DNA from: Roseibaca calidilacus
GTDB taxonomy: Bacteria > Pseudomonadota > Alphaproteobacteria > Rhodobacterales > Rhodobacteraceae
DNA length: 64,000 nucleotides
NCBI RefSeq assembly: GCF_001517585.1
Contig: NZ_FBYC01000004.1
Span: 1,693,501 to 1,757,500 of the forward strand
Direction of reading: 5' to 3'
Part shown: positions 27,047 through 36,881 of the stretch, one piece after another
Layout of the letters: each line of letters opens with the position of its first letter
Position numbering within the stretch: the stretch's first letter is position 1
Program-made: the position numbers and the translations under genes
Notes under the pieces: generated by a model
What the model saw: only the letters and a program-made list of their open reading frames with translations
Database searches by the model: none
What the model was told of the DNA's origin: nothing

Positions 27047-28366
27047 TCAGACCAGAACGGCGGCCAGCGAGTTCGTGGCGCTGCCGGTGACCATGACGCG
27101 GGCGATCCGGCCAACCTGATCGGCGGGCGCTTGCACATGCACCGCGTGCAGGTATTCGGATTTGCCGACAAGCTGACCGGGCTGGCGGCCCGGTTTTTCG
27201 AAAAGAACCGAAACTTCGCGCCCCACCATCGAATCCTGCGTGGCGCGCTGCTGGTCTGTCAGCAGCGCCTGCAACCGGTGCAGCCGGTCGCTGGCCAGGT
27301 CGTCGGGCAAGGTCGCGCGCTCGGCGGCAGGCGTGCCGGGTCGGGCCGAATATTTGAAGCTATAGGCCTGACCATAGTGCACCGCGCGCACCAGTGCCAT
27401 CGTGTCCTCGAAATCGGCCTCGGTTTCGCCGGGGAAGCCGACGATGAAATCGCCCGACAACAGCAAGTCGGGGCGCGCGGCGCGCAGACGGTCGATCAGG
27501 CGCAGGTAACTTTCGGCCGTATGCTTGCGGTTCATGGCTTTCAAAATGCGGTCGCTGCCCGATTGCACGGGCAAGTGCAGATAGGGCATAAGCTTGGGCT
27601 CATCGCCATGCGCCGCGATCAGGTCATCTTCCATGTCATTGGGGTGCGAGGTGGTGAAGCGGATGCGCTCTAACCCGTCGACACGGGCCAACGCGCGGAT
27701 CAGCCGCGCCAGCGTCCATGCACCGCCCTCGCCCATGCCGTGATAGGCGTTCACATTCTGGCCCAGCAGCGTGATCTCGCGCACGCCGCGGGCGACAAGG
27801 TTTTGGGCTTCGGCCATGATACGGTCGACCGGGCGCGACACTTCGGCCCCGCGCGTATAAGGCACAACGCAGAACGCGCAGAACTTGTCGCAGCCTTCCT
27901 GCACGGTCAGAAAGGCGGTCGGGCCACGGGCGGCACGCGGGCCGCGCGGCAGATGGTCGAACTTGTCCTCTTCGGGGAAATCGGTGTCCACCGCCCTTGC
28001 GCCAGCGCGCACCGCCGCTTCCATGGCGGGCAGGCGGTGATAGGTCTGCGGGCCAACAACCAGATCGACCAAGGGCTGACGGCGCATGATCTCTTCGCCC
28101 TCGGCCTGCGCGACGCAGCCCGCCACGCCGATTTTCAGGTCCGGATTGGCGGCTTTCAGCGGTTTGAAACGGCCCAATTCGGAATAGACCTTCTCCGCCG
28201 CCTTTTCGCGGATATGGCAAGTGTTCAGCAGGATCATATCGGCCTCTTCTGGCCGTTCTGTCGTGACATAGCCCGATGTGCCCAAGGCTTCGGCCATGCG
28301 CTCGCTGTCATAGACATTCATCTGGCAGCCATAGGTCTTGATGAAGAGTTTCTTCGCCTCGGCCAT
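27047..28366 (-). CDS. miaB: tRNA-2-methylthio-N6-dimethylallyladenosine synthase
   Basis: 439 residues, a radical-SAM methylthiotransferase. The N-terminal UPF0004 domain carries C14, C50 and C84, which hold the auxiliary [4Fe-4S] cluster; the radical SAM triad is C159, C163 and C166 (GCDKFCAFC). A C-terminal TRAM domain ends the protein ([14 protein letters not shown]). It converts i6A37 to ms2i6A37 in tRNAs reading UNN codons. The EEP-family gene lies upstream on the same strand at a 36-bp distance. Confidence 0.97.
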   Translation of the reverse strand: MAEAKKLFIKTYGCQMNVYDSERMAEALGTSGYVTTERPEEADMILLNTCHIREKAAEKVYSELGRFKPLKAANPDLKIGVAGCVAQAEGEEIMRRQPLVDLVVGPQTYHRLPAMEAAVRAGARAVDTDFPEEDKFDHLPRGPRAARGPTAFLTVQEGCDKFCAFCVVPYTRGAEVSRPVDRIMAEAQNLVARGVREITLLGQNVNAYHGMGEGGAWTLARLIRALARVDGLERIRFTTSHPNDMEDDLIAAHGDEPKLMPYLHLPVQSGSDRILKAMNRKHTAESYLRLIDRLRAARPDLLLSGDFIVGFPGETEADFEDTMALVRAVHYGQAYSFKYSARPGTPAAERATLPDDLASDRLHRLQALLTDQQRATQDSMVGREVSVLFEKPGRQPGQLVGKSEYLHAVHVQAPADQVGRIARVMVTGSATNSLAAVLV

Positions 28367-28402
28367 GCCTAGCCCCTTTATATTGTCCTGATCGTTCCGC
28401 GC

Positions 28403-29134
28403 TCACATAACCGCGCTTTGGGCTTGGGGCAAGCGAAGCACAGCGCGCAGGGGCAGATGGTCGGACGCGCGGCGCGCCAGCGGGCTGTCATGCGCGCGCA
28501 GGTCGTGCAGGTCCAGTTGCGGACAGGCCATGATACGGTCTAACGGCAAGACCGGCATTCGCGCGGGAAAACTGGGGCGCGTAAGCGCAGAACGCTTGAC
28601 TGCGCGCAATTCGCGGCGCAGCGGCATCAGCCCACAATCCGCGCCCAAGCGCCATTCGTTGAAATCGCCCATGACCAGTGTGGGCCGCCCGTCGGGCGCG
28701 CCGACATGCCGGGCCAGAAACCGCGCCTGCAACAGCCGCGACTGGCGCAACAGGCCCAGATGCGCCGCGATCAAGCGCAGGGGGCGCCCATTCATTCGAA
28801 TATCGGCAACGATGGCGCCGCGCGGCTCCAACCCCGGAAGCGTCACGGCTTCTGCCTGTTCCACCTGAGCGCCGCGCAGCAGCAGCAGGTTGCCATGCCA
28901 GCCATGCGCGGCCTTGCCCAAACGGTCGGTCAGGACCACGGGTGTCAGCCCCGTCTCTTCCGCAAGATGCGCAGGGTCCAGCACACCCCGCCGGTCGCCA
29001 AACCTGCGATCCACCTCTTGCAGGGCGACAATATCAGCCCCCATTTCGGCAATCACCCGCACCACGCGGGCCGGATCACGCCGCATATCGGTTCCGACTG
29101 CCTTGTGGATGTTATAAGAACCAACAATGGTCAT
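28403..29134 (-). CDS. Endonuclease/exonuclease/phosphatase-family protein
   Basis: 243 residues from ATG at 29134 (MTIVGSYNIHKAVG). The EEP fold motifs are YNIHKAVG near 8, IVALQEVDRR near 36 with the metal-binding glutamate, LVMGDFNEW near 152 and ASDHLPLRAVL near 227 with the catalytic Asp-His. This group of short EEP proteins is annotated as metal-dependent phosphoesterase; members act on DNA, phospholipid or phosphosugar substrates, and this one cannot be narrowed down. The frame opens 27 codons earlier, but that part overlaps the divergent flavoprotein gene and has no similarity. Confidence 0.83.
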   Translation of the reverse strand: MTIVGSYNIHKAVGTDMRRDPARVVRVIAEMGADIVALQEVDRRFGDRRGVLDPAHLAEETGLTPVVLTDRLGKAAHGWHGNLLLLRGAQVEQAEAVTLPGLEPRGAIVADIRMNGRPLRLIAAHLGLLRQSRLLQARFLARHVGAPDGRPTLVMGDFNEWRLGADCGLMPLRRELRAVKRSALTRPSFPARMPVLPLDRIMACPQLDLHDLRAHDSPLARRASDHLPLRAVLRLPQAQSAVM

Positions 29135-29239
29135 GCATGTAGCCTTGGCACTCTCCCTGTTCCAAACTATGCGGGGTTCCGCGCAAGTCCACAATAGCGC
29201 GCACCGATGAACCACCCGTTACCGAAAGGCATGTCCAGA

Positions 29240-30397
29240 ATGCAGGCGGACCCATGCGACGCCCTTGTGATCGGTGCAGGCCCGGCCGGGCTGATGGCCG
29301 CCGAAGTGTTGGCCCGCGCCGGGCGCCGCGTCACGATCTGCGACTCAAAACCGTCGCCCGCGCGCAAATTCCTGATGGCCGGAAAATCGGGGCTGAACCT
29401 GCTGAACGCCGCACCCCTGCCCGACCAGATCGCCACCTACGCACAGGCCGCTGACTGGCTTGCGCCCATGCTGCGCGCTTTCGGGCCCGACCAGATCCAC
29501 GCTTGGGCCGAAGGGCTGGGCCAGCCGCTGTTTACTGGCACGTCCGGGCGCATCTTTCCGCGCGCCATGAAAGCCTCGCCGCTGTTGCGCGCATGGCTTG
29601 CCCGGCTTGATGGCCTTGGCGCGACCCTGCATCGCGGCTGGCATTGGACTGGCGGGGCCTTCGACTTCGCCACGCCAACTGGCCCGCGCCGTCTTGCGCC
29701 GCGCACGACCGTTCTGGCACTTGGAGGTGCCAGTTGGCCAAGGCTTGGGTCGGACGGCGGCTGGCGCGATCACCTCATCGCGCGCGGCATCACCTGCGCG
29801 CCGTTCCAGCCTGCGAATATGGGTTTCTCTGTCGCGTGGTCGGGCCATATGACCCCATATTTCGGCCAGCCCATAAAGGGCGTGCGCCTGTCGGCGGGCG
29901 ATCACGCCCTTCGCGCCGAATTCGTGCTCTCGGCGCGCGGTGTCGAAGGCGGCGGCATCTATGCGCTTTCGCGCCACCTGCGCGAGGGGGCGGCGCTTAT
30001 ACTCGATCTCTTTCCCGATCTCGACGCGAGCACGCTCAACGCCCGCCTTGCCCGCCGCCCGGCCAAAGAATCCCGCTCCAACCGCCTGCGCAAGGCGCTT
30101 GGCCTGACCGGGGCGCGCCTTGCGCTGGTCAACGAACTGACGCGCCACCCCGACGGCGCAACCCTCAAAGCACTGCCCCTGCCCTTGGGCGCGCCGCATC
30201 CGCTGGCCGAAGCAATCTCCAGCGCCGGTGGCATTATGCGCTCCGAATTCGACCCCGGCCTGATGCTGCACGCATGGCCCGGCACCTTCGCGGCGGGCGA
30301 GATGCTTGACTGGGAAGCGCCCACTGGCGGCTACCTGCTGACCGCCTGCCTTGCCACGGCGCATTGGGCCGGTCAGCACGCGGCGCGATACCGCTAA
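29240..30397 (+). CDS. HI0933-type FAD-dependent oxidoreductase (TIGR03862-like)
   Basis: About 385 residues. FAD-binding GAGPAG is near residue 12, followed by KPSPARKFLMAGKSGLNLLN, the family-specific block; GGASWPRLGSDG near 158 and the C-terminal AGEMLDWEAPTGGYLL near 355 complete it. The family resembles the BaiN/RdsA-type flavoproteins; its substrate is unknown. The start is uncertain: the frame opens at 29207, and ATGs at 29231 and 29240 follow. I chose 29240 because AAAGG lies 10 bases before it and the FAD motif then has normal spacing. A full copy of the intergenic element begins directly at its stop. Confidence 0.85.
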   Translation: MQADPCDALVIGAGPAGLMAAEVLARAGRRVTICDSKPSPARKFLMAGKSGLNLLNAAPLPDQIATYAQAADWLAPMLRAFGPDQIHAWAEGLGQPLFTGTSGRIFPRAMKASPLLRAWLARLDGLGATLHRGWHWTGGAFDFATPTGPRRLAPRTTVLALGGASWPRLGSDGGWRDHLIARGITCAPFQPANMGFSVAWSGHMTPYFGQPIKGVRLSAGDHALRAEFVLSARGVEGGGIYALSRHLREGAALILDLFPDLDASTLNARLARRPAKESRSNRLRKALGLTGARLALVNELTRHPDGATLKALPLPLGAPHPLAEAISSAGGIMRSEFDPGLMLHAWPGTFAAGEMLDWEAPTGGYLLTACLATAHWAGQHAARYR

Positions 30398-30460
30398 TTC
30401 ATCCTTGCAAAAATATCCTGGGGGAGTCGCGCGGCACGCGCGACGGGGGCAAAGCCCCCT
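30398..30460 (+). repeat. Full copy (C) of the dispersed intergenic element
   Basis: It starts at the base after the stop codon: TTCATCCTTGCAAAAATATC, then CTGGGGGA. Hairpin 1 follows, GTCGCGCG-GCA-CGCGCGAC, then hairpin 2, GGGGGC-AAA-GCCCCC. It ends at the stop codon of the convergent MFS gene, so the element fills the whole intergenic space and could terminate both transcripts. Confidence 0.82.
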
Positions 30461-31703
30461 AAACCGGGCGCGCGTTCAGGCTGCGTTCGCGCACGGGCAG
30501 ATGCACAATGGCCGAAAACAGGCCCACGGCGACACCCACCCACCACACGAGCGTGTAATCGCCGTAAATATCATACAATTCGCCGCCCAGCCAGACGCCC
30601 AGAAAACTGCCCAATTGATGGCTGAAAAACACGATCCCATAGAGCGTGCCCATATAGCGCAACCCGTAGATATGCGCGATCAGGCCAGAGGTCAGCGGCA
30701 CCGTGGCCAGCCACAGCGCCCCCATGACCAAAGAGAAGATCAGCACCGATGCGGGCGTGATCGGCGACAAAATGAAGGCTGCCGCGACCACTGTGCGCGC
30801 CATGTAGATACTGGCCAGCAGGTATTTCTTGGAATAGCGTTTGCCCAGCCAAGCCGCGAAGATCGTGCCCGCGATATTGGCCAGCCCGATCAGCGAGATA
30901 GAGACCGCGCCCAGCGCCGAAGTCGTGGTTATCCCGAACCCCGCCAACATGCCGTTCGGGTCAATCGGTCCGCACATTTCGGTCACCATGGCCGGAAAAT
31001 GGGCCGTGACAAACGCCAATTGGTAGCCGCAGGAAAAGAAGCCCAGAAAGATCAGCGTGAAGCTGGGGTCGCGCGCGGCCTGTTGCAATGCCGCGCCCAT
31101 GCTTTGTTCCAACTCTGCGCGGCTGGCAGGTGCGGGCGCGCGCATCATCGGCAAGGCCAGCATTGCCAGAATGATCGCGGCGGCAAAGATCAAGAACACC
31201 GTCTGCCAACTGTAAAATCCCAGCAGGATTTCCGCCACCGGCGCGCCAAAGACTTGCCCGGCGCTGCCCGCAGCCGTGGCAATACCCAGCGCCACGCTGC
31301 GGTTCTCATCCGATGCCGCGCGCCCGACCACGGCAAGGATCACGCCAAAACCGGTGCCCGCCACGCCGAAACCCACAAGGATCTCCAACCATTGATGGGC
31401 TTCTGGCGTGACCGCGAAGGATGACAGCACCAGCCCCGCCGCATAGACCAACGCCCCCAGCAAGATCGCGCGCCGGTCGCCAAAGCGTTCGGCCAGCGCA
31501 CCGAATAACGGCTGGCCAATGCCCCAAGCCAAGTTCTGAATCGCAATCGCCAACGAAAACTCGGCGCGCAACCAGCCGAATTCCTCGGCAATCGGGATCT
31601 GGAACACCCCGAAACTGGCGCGAATGGCAAAACCGATCATGATAATGATGCAACCGCCGATCAAGACCGGGGTCATCAGCGGGCTGGCGGAACGATCTGG
31701 CAT
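30459..31703 (-). CDS. Major facilitator superfamily transporter
   Basis: 414 residues with about twelve hydrophobic helices. The loop 2-3 motif GALAERFGDRRAILLG near 70 is the MFS signature, and a second related loop lies near AAWLGKRYSKKYLL in the C-terminal half. The overall type, including FSCGYQLAFVTAHFPAMV, resembles the oxalate:formate/monocarboxylate antiporter group, but the substrate cannot be stated. ATG at 31703 (MPDRSASPL) has AAGGTG seven bases upstream and is preferred to the opening of the frame at 31727. It follows smc on the same strand with a 50-bp gap. Confidence 0.83.
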   Translation of the reverse strand: MPDRSASPLMTPVLIGGCIIIMIGFAIRASFGVFQIPIAEEFGWLRAEFSLAIAIQNLAWGIGQPLFGALAERFGDRRAILLGALVYAAGLVLSSFAVTPEAHQWLEILVGFGVAGTGFGVILAVVGRAASDENRSVALGIATAAGSAGQVFGAPVAEILLGFYSWQTVFLIFAAAIILAMLALPMMRAPAPASRAELEQSMGAALQQAARDPSFTLIFLGFFSCGYQLAFVTAHFPAMVTEMCGPIDPNGMLAGFGITTTSALGAVSISLIGLANIAGTIFAAWLGKRYSKKYLLASIYMARTVVAAAFILSPITPASVLIFSLVMGALWLATVPLTSGLIAHIYGLRYMGTLYGIVFFSHQLGSFLGVWLGGELYDIYGDYTLVWWVGVAVGLFSAIVHLPVRERSLNARPV

Positions 31704-31754
31704 GGCAGCACCTTGGGCAAGATGCACTTAACATGTTCAAAACCCGTCAGCCGG

Positions 31755-34700
31755 TCAAGCCACCATGTCTTCGGCCTGCGACAGGTCCACGCTGACCAAT
31801 TGGCTGACGCCGCGCTCGCCCATCGTAACCCCGAACAGCCTGTCCATGCGCGCCATGGACAATGCGTTATGGGTAATTACCAAATAGCGCGTGTCGGCGC
31901 GACGGGTCATCTCGTCCAACAGGTCACAGAAACGCGCAACATTGGCATCGTCCAGCGGCGCATCCACCTCGTCCAGCACGCAGATCGGGGCGGGGTTGGC
32001 CAAGAATACCGCGAAAATCAGCGCCAGCGCGGTCAGCGTCTGCTCACCGCCCGACAATAGCGACAGCGTAGACAGTTTTTTGCCCGGCGGCTGGCACATA
32101 ATCTCTAGCCCCGCATCCAGCGGATCGTCGGATTCGACTAGCACCAGCCGCGCTTCACCCCCGGTAAACAAATGTTTGAACAACATGCTGAAATTCGCAT
32201 TCACCTTGTCGAAAGCCGCCAGCAGCCTTTCGCGCCCTTCGCGGTTCAGCGTGGCGATCCCCGCGCGCAGCTTGGCGATGGCGGCTTCCAGATCGGCTTT
32301 TTCCTGCACAAGGCTGTCATGCTCTTTCTGGACCTCGCGCGCGTCTTCTTCCGCCCGCAGGTTGACCGCGCCCAAAGCGTCGCGCGCGCGGCGCAACCGG
32401 ACAAGGTCAGCATCCAGTTGCGCGGGCTGCGCAAGCTCGGCCGGGTCCACTGCAAGTTCGTCCAGCAGCGCCGCAGGCGCGCAGTCAAGCGCTTCGGCAA
32501 TGCGCGCGGTGGCGCTGTCGGCCACGGCTTGTGCAGCCTCGCGCTGCGCCTCGGCGCGGGCGCGGGCTTCGCGGGCATCAGCGCGGGCGGCCTCGGCGGC
32601 GCGGTCGGCTGTGGCAGCGGCACGGGCGGCGGCCTCGCCCGCTTTCAGCGCATCTTCCGCGGCGGTGGCGCGGGCCTCGGCGCGGGCAACCTCGTGCTGC
32701 AAGGCGGCGCGCGTCTGTGCCAGTTGCGCCGGCGCATCCCGCATCTCGGCCAACCGCCGTTCCGCCTCGTCGCGGCGAGCGGTTAGGTCCGCCACGCGGT
32801 CCGACGCCGTGCCCAGCCGCTTGCGCCATCCGTCCATCGATCTGGCAATATCTTGCGCCCGTGCCGCACGGGATGTGCTGTCGCGGCGCAAATCATCGGC
32901 TTGCGTGCGCGCAGCCATGGACGCGCTGCGCAGCTCTGCGACTTGGGCTGAAAGCGCTTCCAGCCGCGCGCCTGCCTGCGTCAGGTCGGGCAAATCATGC
33001 TGCGCGCGGCGCAATGCGTCCAACCCGTCGGCCAGCGCGCTTACCTCTGCGCGGGCGCGGTCTGCCTGCGCCAGTGCCGCGTCGCACCGCGAAGCGGCTG
33101 TGTCGCGCGCCGCGGCCATGCGCGAGCAGGCGCGGGCCGCATCGTTCAGCTGCGCTTCGGCGGCTTTGCGGGCTTGGCGCGCCTGCGATTCTGCCTGCGT
33201 CAACGCGTCCAGCCGCGATTTGCGCGTATCATGCGCCGCCGCAGCGGATTTGGCCGCTTGCTCTGCCTGCGCCAGATCATCGCGCAGCCCTGCCAACCTG
33301 TTGCGCTGTTCCAGCCGCAGCGCGGTGGTGCTGGTGGCATCCCGCGCGGCCAGATGAAACCCGTCCCAGCGCCACAAATCCCCCGCACGCGTGACCAGAC
33401 GTTGCCCGGGTGCCAAAGACGCCTGCAAAGCCGCGCCCGCCTCTGGCGTCACGATCCCCACCTGCGACAGCCTGCGCGCCAGAACAGCGCTGCCGGTAAC
33501 ATGCGGGGCCAGCGGTGCGGCCTGCCCCGGCAAGGGGGCGGGACTGTCATATTCGGGCAGCCCGACCCAGCCAGACCCGCCATCGGCCACGGGCGCGCGC
33601 AAATCGTCGGCCAGCGCGGCGCCCAGCGCCTGTTCATAGCCTGACGTCACGGTCAGGCTGTCCAGCAACTGCGCCACGGGGCCGGTATCGCGCGCAACCA
33701 GCTTGGCCAGCGCAGCTTCCTCTGCGCGCAGGCTGCGCAAGCTGCCCTCAGCCTCGGACCGGGCGGCGCGCGCGCTGGCCTCGGCACTCTGCGCGTCGAT
33801 ACGGGCGGCTTCGGTCTGGGCGAATGTCTCTTCGGCGCGGGTGGCCAGATCTTCGGCCTGTCGCAGTTCGGTTTCGGCCTGCGACAGGTCTTGCGCCATG
33901 CGGTCCAGATCGGCGGTTGCGGCAGCCTGAGCCGCATCGGCCTGCCGGGCCGCTGCTTCGGCCATTTGCAATTTGCGCGTGGCCTCTGACAGCGCCGTGG
34001 CGGCACTTTCGGCCTGTGCCGTCAGGCGCGCGCGCTCTTGCGTGGCGGCGCTGTGCTGCGCTTCCGCTTCTGCCAATTGCCGGGCCAAGGCATCGCGGCG
34101 CTGGTCGGCCTGTTGCTGGCGCGCCTCTGCGCCCTCGCCAGCCTGTTGCAGCTTGGCCTGCTCATCTTCCAACTGGGCGATCGTGTCATGCGCATCGGTG
34201 TTCAGAGCCGCTTCGCGGGTAATGTCTTGATCCAACTGCCCGAGTCGCGCCCGAAGGCTGCGCAATTGAGCCTGCGCGCGCTCCATGTCGGAATCGAGGC
34301 TTTGGCGCTGCACGGCAAGCCGTTGCAGCACCGCGCCCGCTACCGCCGATTCCTCGCGCAACGGGTCCAGTTTTGCCTCTGCCTCTTCGCGGGCGCGCAC
34401 TGCGTTTTGCGCGGCACTCTCGGCCTGCGCCAGCCCGGTCAGGGCCGCGCGCAGGGTGTTTTCCGCGTCGGCCCGCGCGGCATCGGCTTCGCGCCAGCGG
34501 GCATACAGCAACATCCCTTCGGTGCGCCGCAGCTCTGCCCCGATCTTGCGGTAGCGCTCTGCCTGCCGCGCCTGGCGCGCAAGGCTGGCAAGCTGCGTGG
34601 CCAGCTGCTCTATCACGTCGGACAGGCGGTCAAGGTTGGTTTCCGTCGCCCGCAGCCGCAATTCGGCATCATGGCGGCGCGCATAGAGGCCAGAGATCCC

Positions 34701-35204
34701 GGCGGCTTCTTCCAGAATGCGCCGCCGCGCCTTTGGCTTGGCAGAAATCAGCTCAGAGATCTGGCCCTGCCGCACCAGCGCCGGGCTATGCGCCCCGGTC
34801 GAGGCATCGGCGAACAGCATCTGCACATCGCGCGCGCGCACTTCCTTGCCGTTAATGCGGTAAACACTGCCCGCGTCGCGGGTGATGCGGCGCACGATGT
34901 CCAGCGTGTCGGCGTCATTGAACGCCGCAGGGGCCAGCCGGTTGGAATTGTCGACCTGCAAGGTGACTTCAGCGTAATGGCGCGCACTGCGGCTGTCGGT
35001 GCCTGCGAAGATCACATCGTCCATGCCAGAGCCGCGCATGGCGCTGGCACGATTCTCGCCCATCACCCAGCGCAGCGCTTCCAACAGGTTCGACTTGCCG
35101 CAACCATTGGGGCCGACCACGCCGGTCAGCCCCGGATGGATCGACAGATCCGTCTGGTCAACAAAGCTTTTGAAGCCATTGAGGCGCAGGCGCGTAAACT
35201 GCAT
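31755..35204 (-). CDS. smc: Chromosome segregation protein SMC
   Basis: 1149 residues, standard for SMC. The N-terminal head has the Walker A motif GPNGCGKS (31-38). Long Ala/Glu/Arg-rich coiled coils flank a hinge near 500-600 (GYEQALGAALADDLRAP). The C-terminal head has LSLLSGGEQTLTALAL and the Walker B CVLDEVDAPLDD. The ATPase with its ScpAB partners organises and segregates the chromosome. ATG at 35204 (MQFTRLRLNGFKSF) is the family start; the frame opens nine codons earlier. A consensus DnaA box lies about 90 bp upstream. scpA and scpB are not in the window. Confidence 0.97.
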   Translation of the reverse strand: MQFTRLRLNGFKSFVDQTDLSIHPGLTGVVGPNGCGKSNLLEALRWVMGENRASAMRGSGMDDVIFAGTDSRSARHYAEVTLQVDNSNRLAPAAFNDADTLDIVRRITRDAGSVYRINGKEVRARDVQMLFADASTGAHSPALVRQGQISELISAKPKARRRILEEAAGISGLYARRHDAELRLRATETNLDRLSDVIEQLATQLASLARQARQAERYRKIGAELRRTEGMLLYARWREADAARADAENTLRAALTGLAQAESAAQNAVRAREEAEAKLDPLREESAVAGAVLQRLAVQRQSLDSDMERAQAQLRSLRARLGQLDQDITREAALNTDAHDTIAQLEDEQAKLQQAGEGAEARQQQADQRRDALARQLAEAEAQHSAATQERARLTAQAESAATALSEATRKLQMAEAAARQADAAQAAATADLDRMAQDLSQAETELRQAEDLATRAEETFAQTEAARIDAQSAEASARAARSEAEGSLRSLRAEEAALAKLVARDTGPVAQLLDSLTVTSGYEQALGAALADDLRAPVADGGSGWVGLPEYDSPAPLPGQAAPLAPHVTGSAVLARRLSQVGIVTPEAGAALQASLAPGQRLVTRAGDLWRWDGFHLAARDATSTTALRLEQRNRLAGLRDDLAQAEQAAKSAAAAHDTRKSRLDALTQAESQARQARKAAEAQLNDAARACSRMAAARDTAASRCDAALAQADRARAEVSALADGLDALRRAQHDLPDLTQAGARLEALSAQVAELRSASMAARTQADDLRRDSTSRAARAQDIARSMDGWRKRLGTASDRVADLTARRDEAERRLAEMRDAPAQLAQTRAALQHEVARAEARATAAEDALKAGEAAARAAATADRAAEAARADAREARARAEAQREAAQAVADSATARIAEALDCAPAALLDELAVDPAELAQPAQLDADLVRLRRARDALGAVNLRAEEDAREVQKEHDSLVQEKADLEAAIAKLRAGIATLNREGRERLLAAFDKVNANFSMLFKHLFTGGEARLVLVESDDPLDAGLEIMCQPPGKKLSTLSLLSGGEQTLTALALIFAVFLANPAPICVLDEVDAPLDDANVARFCDLLDEMTRRADTRYLVITHNALSMARMDRLFGVTMGERGVSQLVSVDLSQAEDMVA

Positions 35205-35292
35205 GTGGGGCCATTGGTTATGCCCCGCCAAGATGGCAGCGCCGATGCGGCAGAGTCAAGCGCCGCAACTGCATAATGTAGGTAAATGCACC

Positions 35293-35301
35293 TTATCCAC
35301 A
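35293..35301 (+). promoter_or_regulatory. Consensus DnaA box upstream of smc
   Basis: TTATCCACA, the perfect DnaA 9-mer, is in the 127-bp gap between the smc start and the ccmE stop. About one chance match or fewer is expected in a GC-rich 64-kb window, so functional use is only suggested by its place upstream of a chromosome-segregation gene. Confidence 0.35.
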
Positions 35302-35331
35302 AGATATGGCCAGCATATCCGGCAGATCGCG

Positions 35332-35793
35332 TCAGGTCCGCGGCTCTGCCTGCGGGTCCGGCCCACGCCATTCCCCCTGCTCTTTCAGCGCTTCCATCAC
35401 CTCGCGCGGCATGTAGGTTTCGTCATGCTTGGCAAGGATTTCACTGGCTTCGAACACGCCATTGACGAAACGTCCGGTGCCCACCATCCCCTCGTTTTCC
35501 GAAAACAGGTCGGGCAAGATGCCACGATAGGTCACTTCGACAGAGGCCGGGCCATCCGTTACCCGAAAGCGCACCGTATCGGACTGCCCCCGCACGATGG
35601 ACCCCGGTTCAACCAAGCCGCCGATGCGGAACACCTCTGTTGCGGGGGGCGGCGCTTCGACCACCTGGCTGGGCGAACGGAAGAAATTGATCCCGTCGCG
35701 CATGGCGTAGCCGATCAGCGCGGTCGACAGCGTCAGCGCCACCGCCGCCACGGCGATGATCTGGATCCGGCGGGTCTTCTTCAGGCTCTTCAT
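35332..35793 (-). CDS. ccmE: Cytochrome c maturation haem chaperone CcmE
   Basis: 153 residues. A short cytoplasmic N-terminus and one membrane anchor (about 10-30) precede a periplasmic OB-fold domain with GGLVEPGSI near 58, VEVTYRGILPDLFSENEG near 85 and the haem-binding H123 in AKHDETYMP; Y127 completes the HxxxY motif. It receives haem from CcmC/D and passes it to CcmF for cytochrome c. It stands apart from other ccm genes, which are not in the window, and follows argC on the same strand after 12 bases. Confidence 0.96.
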   Translation of the reverse strand: MKSLKKTRRIQIIAVAAVALTLSTALIGYAMRDGINFFRSPSQVVEAPPPATEVFRIGGLVEPGSIVRGQSDTVRFRVTDGPASVEVTYRGILPDLFSENEGMVGTGRFVNGVFEASEILAKHDETYMPREVMEALKEQGEWRGPDPQAEPRT

Positions 35794-35805
35794 CTCATCC
35801 TCGCT

Positions 35806-36834
35806 TTACGGAAAGACGGGCGCACCCATCAAACCAGTCGTCTCTGGCAGGCCCAGCATAAGGTTCGCGTTCTGCACCGCCTGCCCGCTGGACCCTTTGC
35901 ACAGGTTGTCCAGCACGCCCACGACCAGCGCGCGGCCCGGTATACGGTCGCCCACAACCCCAATATGCACGAAATTCGATCCGCGCACATCATGAGTCGA
36001 TGGTGTTGTGCCAAAAGGTAGCACATGAAGAAATGATTCAGCGCAATATCGGTCCATTAAAACCGCATGAATGCGCTGTGGGTCGCCATCCAGCCAAGCG
36101 CTGGCCAGAATGCCCCGGTTCATGGGCAGCAGATGCGGGGTGAACTGAATGCGCACCTCGCGGCCTGCAATGGCGGAAAACTCTTGATCGAATTCGCCCA
36201 AGTGCCGATGGGTGCCGCCCAGCGCATAGGCCTGTGTGCCCTCGGACAGTTCGGCATGAAGCAAGTTTTCCTTCAATGACCGCCCAGCGCCCGACACGCC
36301 GCATTTCAGATCAAGGATAATGCGGTCCAGATCAATGCAGCCCGCCTCTATCAGCGGGCGCAAGATATATTGCCCGGTCGCGGCATTGCAGCCAGTGCCC
36401 GCAACCAGCCGGGCGGCGCGAATATCATCGCGGTAAAATTCAGTCAGGCCATAGACCGCTTCTGTTTGCAAATCGGGCGCAGCATGGGGCTGACCATACC
36501 ATTTTTCATAGGCGGCCGGGTCGCGCAGGCGGAAATCGGCGGACAGATCGACAATCTTCAAATTGCGCGGCAAGTCCTTGATGACAGCCTGACTGGTCGC
36601 ATGGGGCAGCGCGCAAAAGGCCAGATCGACCGATGCGAAATCCACTTCGTCAATGCGGCACAGGTCCGGCAGGTCCAGATGCCGTAAAAACGGAAAGACC
36701 GACGCCATGGGCTGGCCCGCCTTGCGCTCTCCGGTCAATGCAACGATCCGGAATTCGGGATGGGTGGCAAGCAGGCGCACAAGTTCCGCGCCGGTATAGC
36801 CCGAAGCCCCAAGGATGGCGATGCGTTTGGTCAT
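35806..36834 (-). CDS. argC: N-acetyl-gamma-glutamyl-phosphate reductase (type 1)
   Basis: 342 residues. The NADP site [10 protein letters not shown] is at 9-18; [10 protein letters not shown] near 73, LSADFRLRD near 97 and HRHLGEF near 213 follow the type 1 family. It reduces N-acetylglutamyl phosphate to the semialdehyde in arginine synthesis. The catalytic cysteine is C149 in [10 protein letters not shown]. The classical signature around it is PGCYPT, so the surrounding residues deviate although the cysteine is kept. The other arginine genes here (argD, argF) are 13 kb away. Confidence 0.94.
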   Translation of the reverse strand: MTKRIAILGASGYTGAELVRLLATHPEFRIVALTGERKAGQPMASVFPFLRHLDLPDLCRIDEVDFASVDLAFCALPHATSQAVIKDLPRNLKIVDLSADFRLRDPAAYEKWYGQPHAAPDLQTEAVYGLTEFYRDDIRAARLVAGTGCNAATGQYILRPLIEAGCIDLDRIILDLKCGVSGAGRSLKENLLHAELSEGTQAYALGGTHRHLGEFDQEFSAIAGREVRIQFTPHLLPMNRGILASAWLDGDPQRIHAVLMDRYCAESFLHVLPFGTTPSTHDVRGSNFVHIGVVGDRIPGRALVVGVLDNLCKGSSGQAVQNANLMLGLPETTGLMGAPVFP

Positions 36835-36881
36835 GGTGACAGTCCCCTGACAACGGCACAGACTGGCAATCCGCGTGCCGT

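Noticed and set aside
31891-33357. Plus-strand Ser/Ala/Arg-rich frame opposite smc
   Set aside because: It mirrors the Ala-rich coiled coil of SMC and has no start context or homology features.
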